A stretch of 6,724 nt of DNA from Spirochaetales bacterium (GTDB lineage Bacteria > Spirochaetota > Spirochaetia > DTKZ01). A program made the position numbers and the translations under genes. The notes under the pieces were generated by a model. The model saw only the letters and a program-made list of their open reading frames with translations, did no database searches and was not told the origin of the DNA. The DNA is taken from assembly GCA_031266855.1 (NCBI GenBank), contig JAISAF010000131.1, forward strand, positions 1 through 6,724. The letters are read 5' to 3'. Shown piece by piece: positions 1 through 5,635 of this stretch; position 1 is the stretch's first letter; every line of letters begins with the position of its first letter.

Positions 1-102
1 CAGGAGCCTTGCTTTTAACACGGCGTAGTCTGGAGACTACGCCGAGCGGGAGGCGCAAAATTGCTTCGCAATTTTGCGCTGCGCTGGGGCGCGCGCAAGG
101 GA

Positions 103-166
103 TTGCAGCGGAAAGCCCACAGGAAAGCGCCGAAGGCGCTTTCCGAGGACTTGCAGCGGAAAGCCC
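103..166 (+). repeat. Direct 16-bp repeat flanking a hairpin
   Basis: TTGCAGCGGAAAGCCC occurs at 103-118 and again at 151-166, identical over 16 bases. The 32 bases between them hold the 122-144 hairpin, and the second copy leads directly into the 23-bp hairpin at 169-217. The unit therefore reads as module, hairpin, module, hairpin, which suggests duplication inside the repeat with exchange of the palindrome. Confidence 0.85.
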
Positions 167-168
167 GG

Positions 169-217
169 TTTTTTTCGGTTTGGGAATTTGCGGCGCAAAT
201 TCCCAAACCGAAAAAAA
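169..217. repeat. 23-bp perfect inverted repeat with T7/A7 ends
   Basis: Seven T plus 16 further bases (169-191) pair perfectly with 195-217, leaving the loop GGC. The T run lies on the 5' side and the A run on the 3' side. The sequence reads the same way on both strands, so neither transcript would have a U tract after the hairpin. It is therefore not a canonical Rho-independent terminator. In RNA it would form one long, stable stem just upstream of the importer promoter. Confidence 0.85.
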
Positions 218-250
218 TGCGCCATTATTCTGCTTTTTATGTATGCCGCC

Positions 251-279
251 TTCACTCTTCCGGCGCAATCCTGTATACT
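251..279 (+). promoter_or_regulatory. Predicted sigma-70-type promoter of the importer operon
   Basis: TTCACT (251-256, 4/6 to the -35 consensus) and TATACT (274-279, 5/6 to the -10 consensus) are separated by 17 bases. Transcription would start near 286, giving a leader of about 22 nt. The leader carries a strong GGAGG ribosome site at 297-301, six bases before the ATG at 308. It is too short for a riboswitch or attenuator. Prediction from sequence only. Confidence 0.55.
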
Positions 280-307
280 GCCGGTTCAGGAAGTACGGAG
301 GAAGAAA

Positions 308-1291
308 ATGAAGATGATTTTTGGGGTTCTTGGTGTGGCGGTTTTGGCGTGCGTGGCGTCCTGTTCGCGCGCGGATAGTGGCGTGGCGGGACAGCGGCCC
401 CAGGCGGTTTATACTGCCGGTGTTATACAGCTTGCTGACAACGGGGCTTTTACGGATATGCGAAACGGTTTCATTGATAAGATGCGCGAGCTTGGCTACG
501 GGGAGGACAGGCTGAAGATTGATTACCGCAATGCGCAGGGCGATACCGGGAACCTTGCCGCGATTTGTCAGGAAATGGCAAACGCGAAATACGATGTGGT
601 TGTGCCTGTTGTTACTCCGGCGACGCAGGCTTTTGTTAATCTTGATTCGGGTATTCCGGTGGTTTTTATTTCTGTTACTGATCCGGTTGCGGCGGGTATT
701 ATGAGTTCCCTGGAGCGGCCTGACAAGAACGCGACCGGCACGTCGAACCTTGTGCCTGTGGACGAGATTTTTAAGGTGGCGGCGGCGCTGACTCCGGGTG
801 TCAGGAAGTTTGGTATTCTGTATAATACCGGCGAATCGAATGCTGTTACGACGGTGCGCAAGGCAAAGGAATATCTTGCGGCTAACGGTTATAGCTTTGT
901 GGAATCGACGGTGGCGAATTCTTCGGAAGTTCAGCAGGCGGCGGAAATTCTGATTTCCGGGGTTGATGCTATTTATGTTCCGATTGACTCGATGGTTCAG
1001 TCGGCGATGCCTCAGGTTGCCCAGATTGCGAAGGAGGCGAAGAAGCCTGTATATGGGAGTTCGCCTGTTATGGTTGTATCGGGCGCTCTTGCTACGGTGA
1101 GTGTCAGCGACAGGCAGTGCGGGGCGCTGGCCGCGGAAATGGCTGATAAATATTTGCGGGGGACGCCTATCGCGGATATTCCCGCGATTATGCTGACGGA
1201 TTTCAGGACGGTTATCAACAGGAATACCGCGGCTGTTCTGGGGCTTTCCATTCCTGAAAGCCTTTCTTCCGCGGTTTTTATTGGGAATTAA
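308..1291 (+). CDS. ABC transporter substrate-binding lipoprotein (TrpX-like family)
   Basis: Extracytoplasmic binding protein of a binding-protein-dependent importer, 327 aa, a normal length for the family. The start at 308 is chosen for its GGAGG site and because it opens a lipoprotein signal: hydrophobic residues 4-17, then the lipobox VASC with the lipidated Cys at 19. Cys15 (VLAC) is a weaker alternative. The mature protein shows family hallmarks in order: GVIQ (39-42), NAQGD (75-79), TPATQA (103-108), PVVFISVTDPVAAG (117-130), NATG (141-144), GILYNTGESNA (169-179), and a late YVPIDS segment (223-228). This is the two-lobed fold of proteins such as pneumococcal TrpX, where characterised members bind tryptophan, tyrosine or phenylalanine. 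The ligand here is inferred only by family. It is the first gene of an operon with the permease and ATPase, as is usual for the system. Confidence 0.92.
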   Translation: MKMIFGVLGVAVLACVASCSRADSGVAGQRPQAVYTAGVIQLADNGAFTDMRNGFIDKMRELGYGEDRLKIDYRNAQGDTGNLAAICQEMANAKYDVVVPVVTPATQAFVNLDSGIPVVFISVTDPVAAGIMSSLERPDKNATGTSNLVPVDEIFKVAAALTPGVRKFGILYNTGESNAVTTVRKAKEYLAANGYSFVESTVANSSEVQQAAEILISGVDAIYVPIDSMVQSAMPQVAQIAKEAKKPVYGSSPVMVVSGALATVSVSDRQCGALAAEMADKYLRGTPIADIPAIMLTDFRTVINRNTAAVLGLSIPESLSSAVFIGN

Positions 1292-1301
1292 GAGAACTAA
1301 T

Positions 1302-2201
1302 GTGAACATAGCGGGTTCGCTTCAACTGGGATTAATTTATTCATTGCTGGCTTTGGGGGTTTTTATTACGTTCCGGGTTATGAATATTCCGGATCTTACC
1401 GCCGATGGCAGTTTTACCCTGGGGCTTGCTGTTTCCGCTGTTTTTTGTATTTCAGGTCATCCGTTTGCTGGTCTTGCCGCGGGAACGCTGTGCGGCGCGG
1501 CGGCGGGAATTGTGACGGCTTTTTTGCAGACAAAGGCTGGTATCCATCCTATACTCGCGGGAATCCTGACTATGACGGGGCTGTACAGTGTCAACCTCGC
1601 TGTCATGGGCGGCAGTCCCAACCTGTCGCTTATTGGCGTTTCAACGGTTTTTTCCGTTTTTCAGGCGGCCTTTCCTGGTCTGGAAAGAAACATCGCGCGC
1701 CTGTGCCTGACGTTTTTTCTTGCGGCTTCCTCGGCTGCCGCGCTTATCTGGTTTTTTAAGACTGGCCTGGGGCTGCGCGTGCGCGCGGCGGGAAACAACG
1801 AGAAAATGGTTCGCGCTTCTTCCATAAACGCGGACGCGATTCGCCTGGCGGCCCTCGCCATTGCGAATGCTTTCATCGGTCTTGCCGGCGCGGCGCTGGC
1901 TCAGTATCAGGGCTACGCGGATATTAATTCCGGCGCCGGTATTGTTATCGTGGGGCTTGCTTCGGTTATTCTTGGCGAGATACTTCCCCGCGGCAGGACG
2001 ACGGCCTTTGTCATTATCTGCGCGGCTCTTGGGTCTGTTATCTACCGGCTCCTTATCGCCATCGTTCTCTATTTAAACTTTTTTCCGGCGTACATGCTGC
2101 GCCTTGTCTCCGCCCTCATTGTCGCCCTCGCGCTTGCTTCCCCGAAGGCGCGGGCCTTTTTGCGGGACAGGCGGGCGCGGAAAAAGGCTCCGCTATGCTG
2201 A
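1302..2201 (+). CDS. ABC transporter permease (TrpY-like, BPD_transp_2 type)
   Basis: Integral inner-membrane component that forms the translocation path, 299 aa. I choose GTG at 1302, ten bases after the binding-protein stop, because it opens with the family's usual GSLQLGLIYSLLALG segment. A TTG at 1281 would add seven residues and overlap the previous gene. The ribosome site is weak (AAGAGA, 1290-1295), which suggests translational coupling. About eight or nine hydrophobic segments are visible, at roughly 8-27, 39-57, 58-76, 86-104, 133-152, 184-202, 212-228, 236-256 and 265-280. Family hallmarks are FRVMNIPDLTADGSF (24-38), LAGILTMTGLYSVNL (85-99) and the cytoplasmic coupling stretch GLGLRVRAAGNN (155-166). 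The C-terminus is strongly basic (RDRRARKK), consistent with a cytoplasmic tail. It most likely transports amino acids or related small molecules, with the substrate set by the upstream binding protein. Confidence 0.92.
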   Translation: MNIAGSLQLGLIYSLLALGVFITFRVMNIPDLTADGSFTLGLAVSAVFCISGHPFAGLAAGTLCGAAAGIVTAFLQTKAGIHPILAGILTMTGLYSVNLAVMGGSPNLSLIGVSTVFSVFQAAFPGLERNIARLCLTFFLAASSAAALIWFFKTGLGLRVRAAGNNEKMVRASSINADAIRLAALAIANAFIGLAGAALAQYQGYADINSGAGIVIVGLASVILGEILPRGRTTAFVIICAALGSVIYRLLIAIVLYLNFFPAYMLRLVSALIVALALASPKARAFLRDRRARKKAPLC

Positions 2202-3004
2202 GCATCAGGAACGTCCGCAAAACTTTTGAAGCCGGGACAGCCGGCGCTCATACTGTCCTGGACGGCGTTAGTCTTCATCTTGAACCCGCGGAGTTTGTTA
2301 CTATCATCGGTTCAAACGGCGCGGGCAAGTCAACGCTTTTTGCTGTCATTGCCGGAAGCGTTTTCCCCGACGAGGGTTCGATTATTCTTGATGGCAGGGA
2401 TATTTCCCGGGAAAAGGAGCACCAGCGGGCGCGCGGCATTGGCAGGCTTTTTCAGGATCCCCGCCATGGAACAGCGCCCGGCCTTACCATCGAGGAGAAC
2501 CTCGCTCTTGTGTATTCCAGGGCATCCGGCCGTTTCCCCCTTTCGCTCGCCCTGCGCTCCGCGGATAGAAGTCTTTTCCGCCAGGTACTCTCCCGTCTTG
2601 ATATGGGGCTTGAGGATCGCCTGAAAACTCCGGTCGGCTCCCTGTCGGGCGGTCAGCGGCAGGCCCTGACCCTTCTTATCGCGACGCTTGTACCGCCGAA
2701 ACTTCTTCTCCTGGACGAGCATACCGCGGCCCTTGATCCTGTTACCGCGAAAAAAGTCCTGAACCTTACCCGCGACATCACCGCGGCCCACGGCATCACC
2801 ACCCTGATGATTACGCATAACATTTCCTCCGCCCTTGAAATGGGAACCCGCACCATTATGATGAACAAAGGCCGCCTCGTCATGGATCTGCGCGGCGGCG
2901 AACGGGCCGGACTTTCCGTGGAAGACCTGCTTGCCCGCTATAAAACCACTGTTCACGAAAACCTTGACAGCGATAAAATTCTGCTCGACGTGGAAAAAGC
3001 ATAA
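2195..3004 (+). CDS. ABC transporter ATP-binding protein (TrpZ-like)
   Basis: Cytoplasmic ATPase that powers the importer, 269 aa. All motifs are intact: Walker A GSNGAGKST (39-47), Q-loop Gln87 in FQDP, signature LSGGQRQ (150-156), Walker B LLLLDE with catalytic Glu175, D-loop ALDP (179-182) and switch His208. The FQDP Q-loop with the following GTAPGLTIEENL (92-103) and the LLLDEHTAALDP stretch are typical of the uncharacterised amino-acid importer ATPase group that pairs with TrpX/TrpY-like partners. The ATG overlaps the permease stop by seven bases (ATGCTGA). An AAAAAGG sequence sits a few bases upstream, so the two genes are translationally coupled. The roughly 30 residues after the ATPase core have no recognised role. 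It ends the operon. I see no clear Rho-independent terminator after it, only the block B hairpins. Confidence 0.94.
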   Translation: MLSIRNVRKTFEAGTAGAHTVLDGVSLHLEPAEFVTIIGSNGAGKSTLFAVIAGSVFPDEGSIILDGRDISREKEHQRARGIGRLFQDPRHGTAPGLTIEENLALVYSRASGRFPLSLALRSADRSLFRQVLSRLDMGLEDRLKTPVGSLSGGQRQALTLLIATLVPPKLLLLDEHTAALDPVTAKKVLNLTRDITAAHGITTLMITHNISSALEMGTRTIMMNKGRLVMDLRGGERAGLSVEDLLARYKTTVHENLDSDKILLDVEKA

Positions 3005-3064
3005 TGCTTTGCGCATAACTATCAGATTTATTCTGTTATGGAAGTACGGAAGAATTTGGGCGCC

Positions 3065-3095
3065 TTTTTTTGCCCGCCCAGGCCGGGCAAAAAAA
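3065..3095. repeat. T7-GCCCG...CGGGC-A7 inverted repeat
   Basis: A 12-bp stem with a seven-base loop (3077-3083), bounded by T7 and A7. It occupies the same slot in block B that the 23-bp palindrome occupies in block A, but its core sequence is unrelated. As in block A, the T run precedes the stem on both strands, so it lacks the trailing U tract of an intrinsic terminator. Confidence 0.8.
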
Positions 3096-3207
3096 CCGGG
3101 CTTTCCGGGACTCCGCTATCGCTACGGCCCCGGCGCGGAGCGCTGGGGCTGCTTCGCATCCCTCCAATCCCTGGCGCCGCTCCAGCGGCAAACAGCTCAG
3201 GGCCAAG

Positions 3208-3297
3208 CCGCGAAATTGCCACAGGCAATTTCGCGGGCACATAATTGCTGCTTTAGCAATTATGTGCGTATAACTTGTGTATGCTTTGCATACACAA
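3208..3297. repeat. Three adjacent perfect hairpins
   Basis: Three perfect palindromes lie head to tail: 3208-3236, 3237-3267 and 3275-3297. Stems are 13, 13 and 10 bp and loops are 3, 5 and 3 bases. The first two abut without a spacer and seven bases separate the second from the third. Their sequences are unrelated, so this is not simple duplication. No U tract follows any of them on either strand. Confidence 0.85.
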
Positions 3298-3366
3298 TCC
3301 TGCCATCCCTCCCTGGAAAGCCTGTTATATCGAAGCTATGGAGTTTCCGAACATTTCTATTATATA

Positions 3367-3480
3367 TTAATCCAATCCTATATTTAATTTCCGGTATATA
3401 GTATTTCGTTTTTCTGTATCTTTGCGGGAATGAAATTTTTCCATAAGTCCGAATACATATAGTCTTTCATTCATTGTCAT
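3367..3480 (-). pseudogene. Probable remnant of a small NERL(Y/F)-type protein
   Basis: From the ATG at 3480 this reads 37 residues beginning MTMNERLYVFGLMEKF. The pattern NERL, aromatic, two residues, GL, hydrophobic, two residues, F is the N-terminal signature of a widespread small uncharacterised protein family that I recall as usually about 50-60 aa in bacteria. Here the frame stops at IGLD, so the C-terminal part looks lost. The open frame also extends upstream to 3600, but that extension runs through the 3576-3605 palindrome and has no good ribosome site. It sits between copies of the TTTCCGAACA repeat, which fits decayed DNA. It could instead be a short intact gene; I consider that less likely. 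Function unknown. Confidence 0.4.
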
Positions 3481-3575
3481 TCTGTTTACGTTCAATATCG
3501 CGTAATCCTTAAACTCTTTCCATATTTTATATATTAGACTTGTTCGATAACCTTCCGGTTCTCTCACAAGTCTGG

Positions 3576-3605
3576 CGGATTTGCCGCAAAATGGCGGCAA
3601 ATCCG
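3576..3605. repeat. 12-bp inverted repeat (3576-3587/3594-3605)
   Basis: CGGATTTGCCGC pairs perfectly with GCGGCAAATCCG around a six-base loop. On the + strand a TTTTT tract follows at 3610-3614, after four intervening bases. This gives a terminator-like shape, but no + strand gene lies upstream to end here, so I list it as a repeat only. Confidence 0.65.
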
Positions 3606-3719
3606 GCTGTTTTTATATTGAAACTATTCCCTAAGCTGTTAAGCTGTTCAGAAACTGAGATTTCTGAACAGCTCTATTGAAACCGTTCTATAAGCTGTGG
3701 GGGTTTCCGAACAGCTCTA

Positions 3720-4499
3720 TTATTTAAAACCAACATTCAAATGCGCTCCAAATACACTAAAACCTATACCTCTTGCCCATGTTTCCCTGCAAATTATTGC
3801 CGCTATTCTATCTTCAAAGGGGCTTTTATAGTACCCCAGTATACTATGCATTTCATAAGAATTCTTAATTGCCCCTGTCGATATTATTTTTTGTGTAGCA
3901 GTGCTATTGTTTTTCCGGCTTAGAATCAACCGCCAGTCACACTCCCTGTCAATATTTCTGGATTCATCCCCATCAATATTTTGTGATTCATAATATAAAT
4001 CATAATTCCAGTTTGAGAATTTATGCGGGAATTTTTGTATTGTGGTACCCTGTCCCGGAGACTCAATTGTACCATCTATATTATATTGTTTTACCAATAC
4101 ATTCCATTCACGGAATTTATTTTCAACAACAGTCGCGGCTTTTTCACGTTCGTCTTCATCAGCCGATGAATATACGGCTAAACTAAGATTGTCCTCAAAT
4201 AGCATCACATCGTCTACCAGGTTTATCACATGGAAATCATAAAAGTGCCCGCCAACCGTATCTGGTATATACTGAATCATATAAGCGAAATTGCCGTTTC
4301 GTGACCACCCAACAGAGTAAACACGCCGCCCATAGTCCATAAATGCCACATTCCATAATCTATCAAAATCATCCGCCGCGTAAACCTGCACACTATCGCC
4401 AAACCGGAAAAAAATACCATCGGGCGGCACAAATTTTGTCTGCTGGGCAAAAAGGCAAAATGAAGACATACAATAGAGTATGGCAATCCGTGTTTTCAT
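3720..4499 (-). CDS. Secreted protein of unknown function (spirochaete type)
   Basis: 259 aa from the ATG at 4499. This start is chosen because an AGGGGG site lies at 4508-4513, eight bases upstream, and because it opens a signal peptide: basic MKTR, hydrophobic residues 5-17, then LFAQQ with a likely cleavage after Ala18. A frame extension to 4553 would run through the promoter. The mature protein is rich in aromatic and acidic residues. It has a WSRNGNFAYMIQY segment (65-77) followed by HFYDFHVINLVDD (85-97), a pattern of alternating strands like a beta-propeller or sandwich blade, and a C-terminal ICRETWARGIGFSVFGAHLNVGF (237-258). I have seen similar 'GWS..G.FAY' proteins annotated as hypothetical in spirochaetes and Bacteroidetes. 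There is no catalytic motif and no lipobox. It is probably periplasmic or surface-located, transcribed alone, divergent from the ART cassette. Confidence 0.8.
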   Translation of the reverse strand: MKTRIAILYCMSSFCLFAQQTKFVPPDGIFFRFGDSVQVYAADDFDRLWNVAFMDYGRRVYSVGWSRNGNFAYMIQYIPDTVGGHFYDFHVINLVDDVMLFEDNLSLAVYSSADEDEREKAATVVENKFREWNVLVKQYNIDGTIESPGQGTTIQKFPHKFSNWNYDLYYESQNIDGDESRNIDRECDWRLILSRKNNSTATQKIISTGAIKNSYEMHSILGYYKSPFEDRIAAIICRETWARGIGFSVFGAHLNVGFK

Positions 4500-4521
4500 A
4501 ATTCTTTCCCCCTGGAGATTT

Positions 4522-4550
4522 ACTGTAATCCGTTGTACTTTTCCTGTCAA
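4522..4550 (-). promoter_or_regulatory. Predicted promoter of the secreted-protein gene
   Basis: Read on the - strand, a perfect -35 TTGACA (4545-4550) is followed after 17 bases by TACAGT (4522-4527, 4/6 to TATAAT). Transcription would start near 4515, leaving about 15 nt before the ATG at 4499, just enough for the AGGGGG ribosome site. Confidence 0.6.
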
Positions 4551-4750
4551 CAAGGCGCGCGAAACTCCGCAAAACTCATGAAAAAAATGAACCGCGAAGT
4601 CGAAAAAGTCAAAGACGGAAGAGAAAACGAGGCTTTCTACTGAAACTTATTCGACTTACTTGGCTTGGCGGTAAAAATTTCTTCTAAAACTTGATAGTTT
4701 CCCGGAACATGAAAGTAAACGCCGATGCCCAAAAGCCTCCGAAAACCTGT
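4551..4750. other. Divergent intergenic region between the secreted-protein gene and the ART cassette
   Basis: Together with the two promoters this makes about 326 bases without a confident gene between 4499 and 4826. I see no palindromic repeats of the kind found at 21-223 or 3058-3297. The only coding-like trace is the short frame at 4578-4643, listed separately. Frames continuous with the ART1 gene extend upstream to a TTG at 4691 and an ATG at 4710, but both lie before the strong promoter at 4751-4779 and are unlikely to be used. Confidence 0.5.
4578..4643 (+). pseudogene. Short coding-like remnant
   Basis: A 21-residue frame, MKKMNREVEKVKDGRENEAFY, continuous upstream at least to about 4556. 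Its charged, helix-like character resembles the C-terminal tail of a larger protein whose remainder is missing. It has no clear ribosome site of its own. It may be a scar left when neighbouring DNA was inserted or deleted. It may also be chance; I do not recognise a family. Confidence 0.2.
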
Positions 4751-4779
4751 TTTACATACCTTCATCCCCGTGTTATACT
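4751..4779 (+). promoter_or_regulatory. Strong predicted promoter of the ART cassette operon
   Basis: TTTACA (4751-4756, 5/6) and TATACT (4774-4779, 5/6) are spaced exactly 17 bases apart, and TG at 4771-4772 gives an extended -10. Transcription would start near 4786, about 40 nt before the ART1 ATG. This is the best promoter in the window. It also decides the ART1 start, because the upstream in-frame TTG and ATG would not be in the transcript. Confidence 0.7.
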
Positions 4780-4785
4780 GAACTT

Positions 4786-4807
4786 GTCCGGCAAAAGTCC
4801 GGCAAAA
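4786..4807 (+). repeat. Tandem 11-bp repeat at the predicted transcription start
   Basis: GTCCGGCAAAA is repeated twice without a gap (4786-4796, 4797-4807), about one helical turn per copy. It starts seven bases after the -10 box and ends just before the AAGGAG ribosome site (4809-4814). The position suits an operator for an autoregulator, or a site in the 5' leader RNA. No inverted symmetry is evident. Confidence 0.75.
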
Positions 4808-4825
4808 CAAGGAGAAGGCAGCGGA

Positions 4826-5389
4826 ATGGCTGGTACAAACAGCGCCGGAATCGGTTTTGAAATGGATGCAAATGACATGACCCTGTACCACGGTAGTTCC
4901 GTCATTGTCGAAACCCCGGAATTACGCCGCTCTGTCCGCGCCCTGGATTTTGGCAGAGGATTTTACACAGCAACAAACGAAGATCAGGCTGCCCAATTCG
5001 CGCGGAAGATTTATGAAAGGAAAATACGCGAAGGCGCGGAAAATCCTGGATGTTTTGTAAGTTCATACCGTATAGATTATGATACCATGCAAAAACAACT
5101 TTCAATCCTGATGTTTGATATGCCCAATGAAGAATGGCTCGATTTTGTTATGGCAAATCGTAGCGGAAAATATACCGGAAAAAATTACGATATAATTTAC
5201 GGCCCTGTGGCAAATGATACTGTATACCGTACGCTTGTAGCTTATGAGACCGGCATATATACAAAAAAGCAAATCATTGAACAGCTTGCTGTACGAAAAC
5301 TGTTTAACCAAATGACTTTTACCTCGGAAAAATCATTATCATTCCTGCATTTTACCAGTTACCGGGAGGCGGCTCCATGGAAGAATTAA
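4826..5389 (+). CDS. ART1: DUF3990-like putative ADP-ribosyltransferase-fold protein
   Basis: 187 aa from the ATG at 4826. The start is supported by AAGGAG/GAAGG at 4809-4818 and by the promoter position. An internal ATG at 4877 would match the start of ART2, so the first 17 residues may be a dispensable extension. Motifs shared with ART2 in the same order are LYHGS (20-24), DFGRGFYT (41-48), WLDF (104-107), NR (111-112), GPVAND (126-131), GIY (143-145) and a late NQ (161-162). I recognise the DUF3990 family. In the ADP-ribosyltransferase superfamily a His of YHGS, a Tyr of GFYT and a late Glu/Asp/Gln form the NAD site, and His22, Tyr47 and Gln162 fit that H-Y-[EDQ] pattern. There is no signal peptide, so it should be cytoplasmic. 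The target is unknown. A toxin or effector role is inferred from small, tightly coupled partner genes downstream. Confidence 0.75.
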   Translation: MAGTNSAGIGFEMDANDMTLYHGSSVIVETPELRRSVRALDFGRGFYTATNEDQAAQFARKIYERKIREGAENPGCFVSSYRIDYDTMQKQLSILMFDMPNEEWLDFVMANRSGKYTGKNYDIIYGPVANDTVYRTLVAYETGIYTKKQIIEQLAVRKLFNQMTFTSEKSLSFLHFTSYREAAPWKN

Positions 5390-5634
5390 AAGACTACGAT
5401 ATATCGCAATTCAAAGGCATACGGGAGATGCTTGTGCCGCTTATAATCCGTGAGATCATGCGAAGCAGAAAAGTAAACGAAGATGAGGCTTTCCGCCTTT
5501 TATATGCATCGTTTTTGTACAGCAAATTTGAAAAAGAGGCTACAAAATTGTGGCATTTAAGCCCCAGGGCGCTTTACGAACTTTTAACCGAAGAACTGGA
5601 AACAGGCCGCATAACCTTTCCCGAGGAGGCGTAA
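5377..5634 (+). CDS. X1: small helical partner protein of the ART cassette
   Basis: 85 aa, predicted to be almost wholly helical with mixed charge. The ATG overlaps the end of ART1 by 13 nt and has a GGGAGG site at 5364-5369, seven bases upstream, so it is coupled to ART1. Recognisable stretches are IIREIMRSRKVNEDEAF (23-39), ASFLYSKFEKEATKLWHLSP (44-63) and a terminal LLTEELETG..FPEE (69-84). I recall small proteins with the KLW..SP....L..EELETG pattern next to DUF3990 genes in gut anaerobes, but know no function. The truncated X2 gene at 6554 shares the central YA.FL.S pattern and the same 13-nt overlap with ART2. No DNA-binding motif is obvious. It is a candidate inhibitor or adaptor of ART1 (inference). 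Confidence 0.75.
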   Translation: MEELKDYDISQFKGIREMLVPLIIREIMRSRKVNEDEAFRLLYASFLYSKFEKEATKLWHLSPRALYELLTEELETGRITFPEEA

Positions 5635-5635
5635 C

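Larger units (their letters stand above)
21..223. repeat. Mosaic palindromic repeat block A
   Basis: Non-coding block upstream of the importer operon made of four perfect hairpins and a duplicated 16-mer. Stems are 21-30/35-44 (10 bp, loop TGGA), 53-64/68-79 (12 bp, loop TTC), 122-131/135-144 (10 bp, loop GAA) and 169-191/195-217 (23 bp, loop GGC). The hairpins differ in sequence but share a short-loop, perfect-stem design. Several open frames run across the block, but their protein is low-complexity and repeats with the DNA, so I do not call genes. The right part (158-223) shares a module with block B at 3058-3106 in the opposite orientation. Confidence 0.85.
3058..3297. repeat. Mosaic palindromic repeat block B
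   Basis: Non-coding block 54 bases after the ATPase gene. It holds a run of hairpins: 3065-3076/3084-3095 (12 bp with T7/A7 ends), 3127-3136/3140-3149 (10 bp with one G-T pair), 3208-3220/3224-3236 (13 bp, loop ACA), 3237-3249/3255-3267 (13 bp) and 3275-3284/3288-3297 (10 bp, loop TTT). Read on the - strand, its left end contains GGAAAGCCCGGTTTTTTT, then a hairpin, then A7 and GGCGCC. That is the arrangement found on the + strand in block A (158-223). The octamer ATCCCTCC occurs at 3159-3166 and again at 3305-3312. Reading frames across this block mirror the repeats and are not called as genes. Confidence 0.85.
3344..3721 (+). repeat. Three direct copies of an 18-bp TTTCYGAACA motif
   Basis: TTTCTGAACAGCTCTATT (3661-3678) recurs at 3704-3721 with one mismatch and at 3344-3361 with two. 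The first two belong to a tandem pair of longer units (3618-3676 and 3677-3719). Both units start TTGAAAC and contain TAAGCTGT. In the first unit the motif is the right arm of a 13-bp perfect hairpin (3642-3654/3661-3673). The second unit appears to have lost the left arm. The last copy covers the stop codon of the - strand gene ending at 3720. This resembles a degraded REP-like intergenic family. Confidence 0.75.

Noticed and set aside
74..307. N-terminal extension of the binding-protein frame back to position 74
   Set aside because: It runs through repeat block A and the promoter, and its basic, repetitive protein is a translation of the palindromes. The ATG at 308 has a strong ribosome site and opens a lipoprotein signal.
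274..421. Repeated TATACTGCCGGT at the promoter -10 and inside the binding-protein gene
   Set aside because: Only about 12 bases match, and the second copy simply encodes YTAG in the conserved protein; probably coincidence.
2330..3016. Long - strand open frame (228 codons) opposite the ATPase gene
   Set aside because: It is antisense to a fully conserved ABC ATPase, with no ribosome site or family resemblance; a shadow of GC-rich codon use.
3028..3244. Several 67-70-codon frames on both strands in block B
   Set aside because: All are produced by stop-poor palindromic GC-rich DNA, with mirrored protein on the two strands.
3208..3297. CRISPR array
   Set aside because: The hairpins are different sequences with no constant repeat and spacer pattern, and no cas gene is in the window.
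2931..3401. 156-codon + strand frame across the ATPase end and block B
   Set aside because: It overlaps the ATPase in another frame and then translates hairpin repeats; there is no coherent protein.
3576..3614. Rho-independent terminator on the + strand
   Set aside because: The hairpin and nearby T5 have the right look, but no + strand gene lies upstream and four bases separate the stem from the T tract.
4691..4825. Longer ART1 protein from TTG 4691 or ATG 4710
   Set aside because: These starts lie upstream of the best promoter, have no convincing ribosome site, and would add residues absent from ART2.
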